Source: Pedobacter duraquae
GTDB taxonomy: Bacteria > Bacteroidota > Bacteroidia > Sphingobacteriales > Sphingobacteriaceae
Length of the DNA: 64,000 nucleotides
Direction of reading: 5' to 3'
NCBI RefSeq assembly: GCF_004362245.1
Contig: NZ_SNWM01000001.1
Location: forward strand, 558,001 to 622,000
Shown here: in pieces, positions 1 to 8,882 of the stretch
How positions within the stretch are numbered: the first letter of the stretch is position 1
Layout: each line of letters opens with the position of its first letter
The notes under the pieces: generated by a model
What the model was told of the DNA's origin: nothing
What the model saw: only the letters and a program-made list of their open reading frames with translations
The model's database searches: none
Position numbers and translations under genes: made by a program

Positions 1-964
1 CTAACGGGATGATGACACTGTCCTTTGCCCCGAATGCGGCATTATCAATCTCGTTAAAAAACTCCCAGGCGGCGATGTTGGTACTATAACCCCAGCGGCC
101 TACCACATACCTGAGCTTATTTTTATACATCTCCATGCTGGCCGGCAGCGTAAAGTACTCCGTTGGTGTAGCTGCCGGGCCACCCATAGCCGTGCTGTAA
201 TTGCTGCGTTTGAAGTTCTGCATCAGATGACCATGCCAATCCAGTGTCAGCATAAAATACAGACCCAGAGAATCTGTCAGCTGGACAAGCTCGTCCATAC
301 GTTTGATAGCTCCAGGGTTAAAGTAATCGTCGCTATTTTGGTATCTTTTGGTTCCGCCTACCTTTTTCCATTCCAAAGGAATGTTCCAGTACGACATCCA
401 TGTCCTGAAAAAGTTAGCACCGTTTTTAGCCAGCGTTGGCAGCAGGTAGTCATATGTAAATTTCTGATTTTCGAAATCCCTCGACTCCCAGGCAACGTTT
501 TCTCCTACGCCCCTGAACAGTTCGCCATTGTCAAATTTAAACGTGTAGTTGTTATTCTTATGCATAAAGCCCTTTTTCTGGGTCTTGCGCGCTGTAAAAC
601 TTTCAGGCTTGGAGTCCTGGGATGTCTTGCCTGTTATCAGTTTAAAATAATAGCTGTATTTACCTGACTCCTGAGGTGTAAACCTGGCTTTAAAAAGCGA
701 CGTGCCGTTATCTTTCTTTTCGAAATAACAGGGAAGCTGCAAGGGCTTACCAGAAGGAGATGTTAGCCATAAGTCGAGCATAACTTCCTTCTGGTCGTAT
801 GGATTCTTGAACTTCCCGGATACCGGAATATTCCATTCCATTTTCAGGTATTGATCAGGAGATTTTGTCAGCAATGTTGCGGTCAGCAGATTGCCTGATT
901 GTGCCCGGGCAACCAACACCAGTATACAAAAACTGAGGCTGAATAGGATTGATTTGATATTCAT
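1..964 (-). CDS. DUF5060-type glycoside hydrolase, C-terminus cut by window edge
   Basis: This is a secreted glycosidase, read from its start codon at 964 to the window edge (321 residues visible). A signal peptide ends near ARAQ. Residues about 25-125 look like the beta-sandwich DUF5060 domain, and then a TIM-barrel begins (FFRTWMSYWNIPLEW). The motif WEFFNEID places a likely general acid/base at Glu305, the usual place after strand 4 in clan GH-A enzymes. It is the last visible gene of the long SusC/SusD operon, six bases after the heme/FG-GAP gene, so it probably cuts the polysaccharide imported by that system. The substrate cannot be read from the sequence. The nucleophile and stop codon lie outside the window. 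Confidence 0.85.
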   Translation of the reverse strand, partial: MNIKSILFSLSFCILVLVARAQSGNLLTATLLTKSPDQYLKMEWNIPVSGKFKNPYDQKEVMLDLWLTSPSGKPLQLPCYFEKKDNGTSLFKARFTPQESGKYSYYFKLITGKTSQDSKPESFTARKTQKKGFMHKNNNYTFKFDNGELFRGVGENVAWESRDFENQKFTYDYLLPTLAKNGANFFRTWMSYWNIPLEWKKVGGTKRYQNSDDYFNPGAIKRMDELVQLTDSLGLYFMLTLDWHGHLMQNFKRSNYSTAMGGPAATPTEYFTLPASMEMYKNKLRYVVGRWGYSTNIAAWEFFNEIDNAAFGAKDSVIIPL

Positions 965-970
965 CTTAAT

Positions 971-2533
971 TTATTTGTGTTTGAGGTATATAAACAGGGG
1001 CTGTTTTTCTGCGTTTGCAGCGGTGGCGAAATAGCCATTTCCTAAAACAAGGTCTGGTTTGCCATCCTGATTAAAGTCGGCGGCATCCATCGTAATTCCT
1101 TTCTGAAACTTTGTTCCCGCAGGAAGGCCATAGTTCTTAAAGTGATAGTTTCCATTATTCTGGAGATAGGTAAAAGCTTCCCATGGCTTTGCCGCCGCAG
1201 GGAAAAAACTGATGGCGGCGATATCCAGATCGCCATCACCATCAAAATCCCTGGCCAGCGCTTTATAGCAGCCATTGATGGGATAAAAGAACGTTTGCTC
1301 GTAAGAGCGTCCGTTATTCAGATAGAGATACAGTCCGTGATAAGGTTTTAAAACCGGACTGTAGTCGGCATTATCGCCGCAGGTATATAAGATATCAAGC
1401 TTCCCATCGCCATTGAAATCTACCAATTCAAAATTGCTGGATCCGTAGGTTGGTGGAAACCTGAGCATGCGCTCTGTTTCAAAAATGCCCTTCCCTTTAT
1501 TCTTAAAGCGAAATATGCCTTCATCAGCCTGGGCAAACAGCGCGTATATTTCCGGAAGCCCATCCTGATCGTCATCATTCAACACGATCTTTATCGCCCC
1601 CGGCACTTCCCTGATCACGTGTTTCTGATATTGATCATTACCCCTATTTTCCATCCAGATTAGTTTGCCGGTCAAATTTCCAAACTCAGCAACAACATAA
1701 TCCGTCTTTCCATCAGCATTGAGATCTCCTGCAAGAACTTGTAACGGTCGCGCAAGTTGCTCAAATAAGGGTTGCTTTTCGGCGGAGATTTCTTTTGCTG
1801 ATATTTTTAAGCGAACAACCTCCCCTTCTTTCAGGTCGTTAGCGGTAAGCTCCTTCCCAATAATAGTGGCTATAATCCTGTTTTTTTCAATCAGCAGATC
1901 TACAACCGGGCCTTGGGTCTTACCAGACGACAATACATCCATATCGGAACTGAAGGCGTAGATTGTTTTTTGAACGGCATCATTTACCAATAACCGGCCT
2001 GGCTGGGAAATGAGATCAAATTTAAGGCACGAAGCAACTGCTGCTGTACTATAAAGATCAGATCCCTTAGGTTGGATAACAGTAAAGGGAAGATTATTTG
2101 CATCTGGCGCCCGACTTTCAGAGGCGACTAATTGTTCTGGTGCAGCGTTAAGGTAATAGGCCTGCAACAGTCGCCAGTCCTCCTCAGTCATCATTGGGTG
2201 CTCAGGAAATGGCATGAAGCGCTGGCCTGACTGCTCCAGATCGGGTTGTTCCTGGTGAGGTGTAGTGCCTAAGTAAAGCCCCATAATTGGCAATACCGAG
2301 CGACTCCAGACTGCCTTTGGTAGCAAAGCCGGATCTGGCAACATATGACAGGAAGCACAGAATTTACCGGCAAGAACTTTGCCTCGCAGAAATTCAGCGT
2401 CACTGTTTATCTGTGAATGTGCTACACTTGGTTTCTTTTTCGGATACAAAAAGTATACGGCAACAAATACGACAACCATTGCGATTGTTGTCGCAATGGT
2501 TGTTGAAATTTTATTGGCTTTCTTGTTTTCCAA
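971..2533 (-). CDS. Membrane-anchored heme c / FG-GAP (VCBS) repeat protein
   Basis: This 520-residue protein has an N-terminal membrane segment (about 11-30). A c-type heme site follows at Cys59-x-x-Cys62-His63, with Met107, Met114 or Met115 as possible axial ligands. About five FG-GAP/VCBS blades come next, each with an Asp-rich calcium-type loop (for example DLNADGKTD, DFNGDGKLD, DFDGDGDLD, DFNQDGKPD). The predicted form is a seven-bladed propeller carrying a cytochrome head outside the inner membrane. It is co-transcribed between the PKD lipoprotein and the DUF5060 glycosidase. Blade proteins often bind ligands or partners, and the heme suggests electron transfer. Its role in glycan use is inference. 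Confidence 0.82.
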   Translation of the reverse strand: MENKKANKISTTIATTIAMVVVFVAVYFLYPKKKPSVAHSQINSDAEFLRGKVLAGKFCASCHMLPDPALLPKAVWSRSVLPIMGLYLGTTPHQEQPDLEQSGQRFMPFPEHPMMTEEDWRLLQAYYLNAAPEQLVASESRAPDANNLPFTVIQPKGSDLYSTAAVASCLKFDLISQPGRLLVNDAVQKTIYAFSSDMDVLSSGKTQGPVVDLLIEKNRIIATIIGKELTANDLKEGEVVRLKISAKEISAEKQPLFEQLARPLQVLAGDLNADGKTDYVVAEFGNLTGKLIWMENRGNDQYQKHVIREVPGAIKIVLNDDDQDGLPEIYALFAQADEGIFRFKNKGKGIFETERMLRFPPTYGSSNFELVDFNGDGKLDILYTCGDNADYSPVLKPYHGLYLYLNNGRSYEQTFFYPINGCYKALARDFDGDGDLDIAAISFFPAAAKPWEAFTYLQNNGNYHFKNYGLPAGTKFQKGITMDAADFNQDGKPDLVLGNGYFATAANAEKQPLFIYLKHK

Positions 2534-2538
2534 GATTG

Positions 2539-3690
2539 TTAATTAAGTGGTACGAAATTCAAGTTATCAATCAGGATATCTCCATTGGATGTTCCTGCGT
2601 ACACACCACACTGAATGCCGATATATAAGGTGCCGGTAGTTGTTGCAGTGTATACACCAGCAGTTGCAACACCAAGTCCGTAGCTACCATTCGCAACAAC
2701 AGCCTTGTATAGATCACCATTAACGGCGGTGGTACTACTGCTTGTAGCTCCCCAGGCGTGGTAATTATTTAGTGCCAAAAAGAAATTGGCATCTGCAGCG
2801 CTACTTTCTACCCAGGTATTTGCGTCTTTAGAAATGTAAAATTGAAGATAGTTGTTCTTACCTCCCGCAGGTGCCTTAACTACTGCCGAGAGACTATATT
2901 TTTTACCCGCAACAACCTGCACAGCCTGATAGATCAGATGATTCAAGCCTGCACTATTGGTAAAAGACTTGAAGCGTAAGCACCCATCATAGCCACCGGC
3001 GGGTTTATCTGTCGTGTATCCGAAATCCGGAGGTATACTCGCCTGCGAACTCCAGGTTTGCCAGAATGTTCCGTCACCAGCATTAAATCCCCCTCCTTTT
3101 AACAAATTCGTATTGGCTACGCTAACTACTTTGGACTTCACCGAAACATCGCCAAGGAGCCCGGTAACAGTCAACTTTACTGTATAATCCCCATATGCCG
3201 GGAATTTATGAGTCGGATTAAGATCTGTTGACGTTGCTGTATTATCACCAAAATCCCACACCACAGCATCCGCAGCCAGGGAAGTATTGCTGAAAACACC
3301 ATTGGTTTCAAAATTAGAAGCCAGGGTAAAATCAGCAACCGCTGGTACCGAGGCCGGCACGACTTTAGTCGATGTAGTCGAATAGCCTGCGGCACTGTTT
3401 ACCTTAAGGATCACATTATATTTACCCGGACTGGCATAGGTATGCACGGGCGATTTTTCTGTAGAGTTAGTGCCATCACCAAACTGCCAATAGTACGAAT
3501 CTCCATTCTGCGAGGTGTTGGTAAAAGTAATCACCAGCGACCCTGTTGTATTTGTAAATGCGGTAGTCGGCTTAACCCCATCTACTACCACTGAACTTAC
3601 TATTTCATTTTTCTTACAGGCTACCAGGCCCGACAACAGCATGGCGGCCAGCCCCAGAGCACAGATGTTTGTATTAATTTTCATATTCAT
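2539..3690 (-). CDS. PKD-domain lipoprotein, likely surface glycan-binding
   Basis: This 383-residue lipoprotein has a lipobox LVAC with the modified Cys at residue 25, followed by Lys-Lys. Two PKD domains follow at about 44-112 and 117-193, each with the typical W-x-FGD signature (WQFGDG and WDFGDN). The C-terminal 185 residues (LLKGGGFNAGDGTFWQTW, ending DNLNFVPLN) resemble a jelly-roll carbohydrate-binding fold. It sits in the slot where PULs commonly encode a surface glycan-binding protein, just after SusD and a DUF1735 lipoprotein. No catalytic residues are evident. A start two codons later is equally possible. Confidence 0.8.
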   Translation of the reverse strand: MNMKINTNICALGLAAMLLSGLVACKKNEIVSSVVVDGVKPTTAFTNTTGSLVITFTNTSQNGDSYYWQFGDGTNSTEKSPVHTYASPGKYNVILKVNSAAGYSTTSTKVVPASVPAVADFTLASNFETNGVFSNTSLAADAVVWDFGDNTATSTDLNPTHKFPAYGDYTVKLTVTGLLGDVSVKSKVVSVANTNLLKGGGFNAGDGTFWQTWSSQASIPPDFGYTTDKPAGGYDGCLRFKSFTNSAGLNHLIYQAVQVVAGKKYSLSAVVKAPAGGKNNYLQFYISKDANTWVESSAADANFFLALNNYHAWGATSSSTTAVNGDLYKAVVANGSYGLGVATAGVYTATTTGTLYIGIQCGVYAGTSNGDILIDNLNFVPLN

Positions 3691-3704
3691 CTTAATTGCC
3701 GTGA

Positions 3705-4262
3705 TTAAAGTTTTAACTGGTTGACATCGATAATTACGACCACTTTGTTAATGGCCTGATTGAGGGTATACTGACTTGGATTTTTCAGCACTACGCCTAG
3801 CACTACTTTCTTCCCAACATAAGTCTTAAGTTGCGCCCTGTCAACTGAAAGCACAAAGGTGGCCTGACTTTGCCCGTCGGATACAGATATCGTTTGTGGC
3901 AGGTTATACATCGCTGCAGGCATTACTACGGTAGTTGTCGCCGGTAAAATGCCGTTGGTAATCATTTGGGTCACGGTGTCTGGATTTGCAACAACATTTA
4001 CACTGTAGGCGCCCAGATCCAGTTTTCCTGATCGTGATACCCCCAGCAAAACGTTTACTTTCTGGGCATCGATCTTATAGTTGAATGTTGCTGAATCGCG
4101 GCCGGAAGGAACATTGTAATTGAGGTTGGCCAATGTAGCCTGGGGCATAAATATTTTCGCAAATCCAAAGTCAGCATCACTGTCATCTTTTTCGCAACTC
4201 AGGATCATTATCGGTAGCAAGGCCATGCTAAGCAGCAAAGATATTTTAGTTTTTAGTTTCAT
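3705..4262 (-). CDS. DUF1735-domain lipoprotein
   Basis: This is a 185-residue lipoprotein with lipobox ILSC (Cys23). The rest matches the DUF1735 (BT_3987-like N-terminal) beta-sandwich in its pattern: KIFMPQA near the start, then a region on coding and resilience of the type found next to SusD genes, with alternating hydrophobic strands. It lies 11 bases downstream of a SusD gene in the same operon. Family members are surface glycan-binding or accessory proteins, often fused to a GH18 or LamG domain. Here the domain stands alone, so a binding role is more likely than catalysis. Confidence 0.72.
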   Translation of the reverse strand: MKLKTKISLLLSMALLPIMILSCEKDDSDADFGFAKIFMPQATLANLNYNVPSGRDSATFNYKIDAQKVNVLLGVSRSGKLDLGAYSVNVVANPDTVTQMITNGILPATTTVVMPAAMYNLPQTISVSDGQSQATFVLSVDRAQLKTYVGKKVVLGVVLKNPSQYTLNQAINKVVVIIDVNQLKL

Positions 4263-4273
4263 ATTTCTAAAGA

Positions 4274-5965
4274 TTAATAGCCAGAATTTTGAATTAATGT
4301 ACCATTGGAGTTGATCACTTCTGTTCTGCTGAAAGGGAACAGGTACATCACTGGAGCCCTGAATACCCGCGTGCTAATATTGGCAGTCTGATAGGTAAAA
4401 GTGCCGGTAGCGGTTTTAGTTACCTTCACTCCGGTAACAGGCTGGTTTAATACCGATTCGGCATCCTTCCAGCGTAGCAGATCCCAATAACGGTGATCTT
4501 CAAAGGCCAGTTCTATTCTGCGTTCATGTTTTACAGCATTGCGGAAAGGTATTCCGGTAGCTACGGTTACTGCAGGCATGTTAACGCCAGTTCTCGCGCG
4601 AACCTCATTGAGCGCCTGACGTGCCGACTTAGTATATCCAGCGGGAACCGCATCAGCACCATAGGCTTCATTCATCGCTTCGGCGTAGTTGAGTAAAATC
4701 TCCGCATAACGGAACAGGATCCAATTATGTCTCGCTGTACCGCCATTGGTCAGGTTTAGATTGCTCGATAAAAATTTCTTAAGGTAATAACCCGTCTTGC
4801 TCGTATTTGCTTTATTCATGTCATCGCTGCCGCCTGCCGACTGGTCGATCACCCTTCCATTCCAGCTGCTACCGTTAGTTACCACTGTTGCAGCCAGGCG
4901 CGGATCCCTGTTTTTATAGGGGTCTGCAGGATCAGCCGCACCATTCAGTTCATAGTCGGAAACCAGGTTTTGAGATGGTGCAATACCGCTGCCTCCACCA
5001 GGTGTGCCGATTGGATAGTTCAGCTTTTCCGGATTTTGATCTGCCGGACGGCGTACGGCCAGAATAGTCTCGTTGCTGGTTAGCGAATTGTTTTCCAGAA
5101 AATAATTGCCATAACCACCGGTATACAATGAATAGTTGAGTCCGGGAGTAGTCATCACATCCCTTGCTGCCTCTGCTGCCCGCTGCCATTTGGCGAGATC
5201 GTTTGAGGCATTATGCAGCGGACTTGCAGCATATAACAGCACCCTTGATTTAATAGCAAGTGCCACACCTTTTGTAAATCTTCCATCCTGATCAGTGAAG
5301 GAGGATGTACGCCAGTTTACCTGCAGGCTGTCTTTATAGGTATCAATCTGAGAAACAATAAAGTTTACGACATCATCATACTTGGTCTTCGTCAGGTTTA
5401 CGGCTTCTCCGGGATTATAGTTTTTAGTGATCAGTGGTACATCACCATACCGTTTAATCAGTTCGGAGTAATAGTAGGCTCTGACTACCCTCGCCTCGCC
5501 ACGATACCAGCCAATAAATTGTTTGTCCCTGGGATAACTGATCGCTTCCGAAGCTGCGAGCGTGTCACGTCCCCTGGCAATAAACTCACGCCAGTTTTTA
5601 GAATAGTCTATGTAGAAGTTCGCTGCGCGGATGCCATCGTACATGTTTTTGTAATAGGCATCCACTTCGCCCGGAAGATTAATAGCACTCAAAGTACCCT
5701 GGTTAAATGCCAGTGTGCTATTGGCAAAAGCAGAGGTTTGCTGTGCTTCATCAGATGCGGCCGCAAATAAGTTGTTGTCCAACGCATTGAACCCGTACGG
5801 AAGCTGGGTGTAAAATGCGTTGGCGAAAGTATAGAGCGAGCCGCGGTCTGAAGCAATAGACTCCGGCGTAGTAAATTTATCGATCTTAGTATCAAGAAAG
5901 TCTTTTTTACAACTGCTCAGGCCAGCAATAGCTGCTGCGATCAATAATGTATGTTTATATTTCAT
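4274..5965 (-). CDS. SusD/RagB family nutrient-binding lipoprotein (pair 2)
   Basis: This 563-residue protein has lipobox LSSC with Cys19, followed by KKDFLDTK, the classic SusD start. TPR-like helical repeats in the first half (for example GEARVVRAYYYSELIKRYGDVPLI) are followed by the C-terminal SusD signature (NAVKHERRIELAFEDHRYWDLLRWKDAE). SusD proteins form the lid over a SusC channel and bind glycans at the cell surface. The gene follows its SusC partner by 16 bases. It is the second of two SusC/SusD pairs in the operon and diverges clearly from the first, so the pairs may take different oligosaccharides. Confidence 0.96.
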   Translation of the reverse strand: MKYKHTLLIAAAIAGLSSCKKDFLDTKIDKFTTPESIASDRGSLYTFANAFYTQLPYGFNALDNNLFAAASDEAQQTSAFANSTLAFNQGTLSAINLPGEVDAYYKNMYDGIRAANFYIDYSKNWREFIARGRDTLAASEAISYPRDKQFIGWYRGEARVVRAYYYSELIKRYGDVPLITKNYNPGEAVNLTKTKYDDVVNFIVSQIDTYKDSLQVNWRTSSFTDQDGRFTKGVALAIKSRVLLYAASPLHNASNDLAKWQRAAEAARDVMTTPGLNYSLYTGGYGNYFLENNSLTSNETILAVRRPADQNPEKLNYPIGTPGGGSGIAPSQNLVSDYELNGAADPADPYKNRDPRLAATVVTNGSSWNGRVIDQSAGGSDDMNKANTSKTGYYLKKFLSSNLNLTNGGTARHNWILFRYAEILLNYAEAMNEAYGADAVPAGYTKSARQALNEVRARTGVNMPAVTVATGIPFRNAVKHERRIELAFEDHRYWDLLRWKDAESVLNQPVTGVKVTKTATGTFTYQTANISTRVFRAPVMYLFPFSRTEVINSNGTLIQNSGY

Positions 5966-5981
5966 GGTCGTTTACCTATCT

Positions 5982-8852
5982 TTAAAAAGTTACAGAAATG
6001 CCTGTGTTGAATGATTTTAGGGCGGGATAGCCAGACAAGGTCTCGGGATCCATATGGTAGTCCTTTAGTAGTGAACTCCAGGTTACAGGATTCACTGCGT
6101 TAACAAATATCCTCAGCTTACGCATGCCGATCTTTTGGATCACGTTGCTGCTGAAAGAATAACCGAGCTCTACATTCCTGATCCTCAGGAAATCACCGCT
6201 TTTAATCCAGAAAGAACTTGTACGGTAATTGTTGGGATTCGTTGTTGTAGTTAATCGCGGATATGTTGCTGTTGCCCTGGTATCGATTCCTTGGTCAGGA
6301 TAATAAGCCCAGGCACCTTGTGCGATAGCGTAAGCATTGCCATTTCCAACAAAAGCTTGCGTCTGACTAGCTGCAGAATTCAATATATCTACTGTGGATC
6401 CATAGGTACCCTGTAAGAAAACTGCAAGGTCAAAACCTGCGTAGTTGATGTTTCCACCAAAGGCATATGTTAACCGTGGATACCCTGCTTTACCAATTTC
6501 AGTACGGTCATTATCATCTACCGTTCCGTTATGATCTAAATCCTGATACCGAAGGTCGCCGGGCTGTACTGTACCGAAAGCAGGAACAGGAATTCCGGAT
6601 TTCAAGGTACCGTTGGCATTGAAGTCGCTTAACTGATAATACCCTGCAGAGACCAACCCGATACGCGTTCCATAAGACCTACCTGTTAAAGCGTTGTAGG
6701 GATAGGCAACTGCAGTTTCGGCCATATAATCTACTGTATTCTTATTATAGGCGGCCATGGCCGACAGGCTATATCCAACCTTGCCCGGCTGATCGGTAAA
6801 TACAGCGGAAGCCTCAAAACCTTTATTGGTTAGTTTCCCAAGGTTTTTAACCAGCACATTATTTCCATAACTGGCGGGAATGGCATAGTCAGGATAGATA
6901 ATATCGCTGCGTTTATCCATAAATGCGTCAAGCTGAATATTTAGCTTTTTAAACAGGGTCAAGTCAGCCCCGATATTGTATTTGATACTTTTTTCAGCGA
7001 AGATGCTTTTGTTGGCAATGAATACCGGACTTATTCCCGTTTGCCCTGCGGGCGTTCCGTCATTACCCAGGTAAAAAGTTCCTGACCCTGAATAATATTG
7101 CTGATACAGGTAACGCCCGTTGAGGCCGCCTATAGAAATGCCCGTACCTTCAGTATCGGCACTCCCCAGTTTACCTACAGATGCTCTTAATTTAAAGAGG
7201 CCAATGGTCTCTGAATCCTTAAGGAACGATTCTTCGGATACAATCCATGCACCTGAGATTGATGGATAGAAACCCCAGCGATTGCCAGGTGCGTAAGCGT
7301 CGGTTCCGAAATAGGAGAACCCAAATTCAGCAATGTACCTCCCTTTGTAAGCGTAGTTGGCTTTTCCGCTTACATTCTGATAATGGTATGCAAAGGAGAA
7401 ATCCCCATCGCCACGGAAATCCGACTGGTGATAGTTGATTGCCGAAGTAAGCTGGTGGTCGCCAAAACTACGTTCGTAACCCGCAGTCACCATCAACTGC
7501 TTCCAATCCTGCTGCTGTTGTGCCGATTGGTTAAAGGCTCTTAGCGGCGTATTCTGATCGGTAGTTGTTGTAGCTCCATTGAAGTAACGCGCATAAGTTG
7601 CTGATTTACCATAAAGGGTCTGGGCATAACTGTTAAAGGAATAAGCTTCATTCAGGTAAAGTCCTGGCGTAATAAAATCAAGCTTTTCCTTTAAGCCAAA
7701 GTTACCCTGCAAGATCCTGTTGTGTGTATTGTAAAAGCCCAAAGCATTCACTGAAGCTGCCGGGTTATTTGGATATAGCGCCGTTCCAGACCAGTTTGCG
7801 CCATCCCTTACATTATAAATATTTGAAGGGTAGCTGGCCAGATTACTAAAAAGGCTGGCGATGTTAAAGTTGGGCTGTTTTACATCCTCAATTCTTCCAT
7901 TTAAGTCTACCCGCGCCTCGAAAATCTTAAAGAGATTAAAATCCAGGTTGGTGCGGATGTTATAGCGCTTCAACATCTGATTTGACGTTGCATCTGTGTT
8001 GCCGACATTTAACAGGGACTTCTGATCGGCATAATCCAACGCCAGGTTATACCTTGCAATGGTGTCACCTCCAGAAAACTGCAGATCACCGGTTGTTAAG
8101 GGTGCCCTGCTTCTCAACACCTCGCTATACCAATCTACGTTTGGTGCGGTACCATTCTGGTATGCCTGCAGCTGTGCGGCTGAATACCTCGGTGTCCATA
8201 CATTTCCATTATCATTGCTGATTGCCTGATTGTACAGGTTTGCATAACCGTAAGAATCCAGGGGTCTGTTGATACGTGTTGCGCTTTGCAGTCCGGTACG
8301 TGTCTGGAATTGAATGCTGGGTTTCCCTATCCGTCCTCTTTTCGTAGTTACCGAAATTACGCCGTTAGCACCGCGCATGCCAAAGGTCGATAGTGCCGCC
8401 GCATCTTTAAAAACCGAAACGGATTCTATTTCTGCCGGCGACAAGCCATTGAAATAGTTGTCGTTAACCTCAAAGCCATCGACAAAGATCTTATAGGTTT
8501 TATAGCCAAAGGCGCCCCCCAGATAGCCGAAGCTTCCAATACCGCGAATACCCAATAAAGCTGCATCATTTCCTGGCTCACCACCCCGCTGACTTACTGT
8601 AAGTCCGGGCAAACGACCGTATAATGTATTTGTTAAATTCGGTGCAGCAGTATTGTTAAGTACCTCAGCACTTACTGTGGAGACTGCTGCTGTAGATCTG
8701 TTCTGTTTAATTGTGAAGAGTCGTCCAGGTACTGTATCCTGAATTGTGCCCACAGCTGTTTGTTTCGACTTGGTCTGCGCAGATGTATGTGCAGCTAGTC
8801 CCAGAAAACAAACGCCGGTAAGTATACCCTTAAAAATATCTTGTTTATTCAT
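5982..8852 (-). CDS. SusC/RagA TonB-dependent glycan importer (pair 2), short N-terminus
   Basis: This 956-residue outer-membrane importer has a signal peptide ending at THTSAQ-type residues near 26. A plug domain with the RagA signature follows (LYGRLPGLTVSQRGGEPGNDAALLGIRG, then FKDAAALSTFGMRGANGVISVTTKRG), and then a 22-strand-type barrel ending in FNTGISVTF. Unlike the upstream SusC it lacks the N-terminal CarboxypepD_reg-like domain; only about 50 residues separate the signal peptide and plug. That makes it shorter than the usual 1000-1100 residues. It is translated just upstream of its SusD partner and is powered by TonB. Confidence 0.95.
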   Translation of the reverse strand: MNKQDIFKGILTGVCFLGLAAHTSAQTKSKQTAVGTIQDTVPGRLFTIKQNRSTAAVSTVSAEVLNNTAAPNLTNTLYGRLPGLTVSQRGGEPGNDAALLGIRGIGSFGYLGGAFGYKTYKIFVDGFEVNDNYFNGLSPAEIESVSVFKDAAALSTFGMRGANGVISVTTKRGRIGKPSIQFQTRTGLQSATRINRPLDSYGYANLYNQAISNDNGNVWTPRYSAAQLQAYQNGTAPNVDWYSEVLRSRAPLTTGDLQFSGGDTIARYNLALDYADQKSLLNVGNTDATSNQMLKRYNIRTNLDFNLFKIFEARVDLNGRIEDVKQPNFNIASLFSNLASYPSNIYNVRDGANWSGTALYPNNPAASVNALGFYNTHNRILQGNFGLKEKLDFITPGLYLNEAYSFNSYAQTLYGKSATYARYFNGATTTTDQNTPLRAFNQSAQQQQDWKQLMVTAGYERSFGDHQLTSAINYHQSDFRGDGDFSFAYHYQNVSGKANYAYKGRYIAEFGFSYFGTDAYAPGNRWGFYPSISGAWIVSEESFLKDSETIGLFKLRASVGKLGSADTEGTGISIGGLNGRYLYQQYYSGSGTFYLGNDGTPAGQTGISPVFIANKSIFAEKSIKYNIGADLTLFKKLNIQLDAFMDKRSDIIYPDYAIPASYGNNVLVKNLGKLTNKGFEASAVFTDQPGKVGYSLSAMAAYNKNTVDYMAETAVAYPYNALTGRSYGTRIGLVSAGYYQLSDFNANGTLKSGIPVPAFGTVQPGDLRYQDLDHNGTVDDNDRTEIGKAGYPRLTYAFGGNINYAGFDLAVFLQGTYGSTVDILNSAASQTQAFVGNGNAYAIAQGAWAYYPDQGIDTRATATYPRLTTTTNPNNYRTSSFWIKSGDFLRIRNVELGYSFSSNVIQKIGMRKLRIFVNAVNPVTWSSLLKDYHMDPETLSGYPALKSFNTGISVTF

Positions 8853-8882
8853 TTCTTCTGCTTGGAGTTTGGTTAATTCAGC

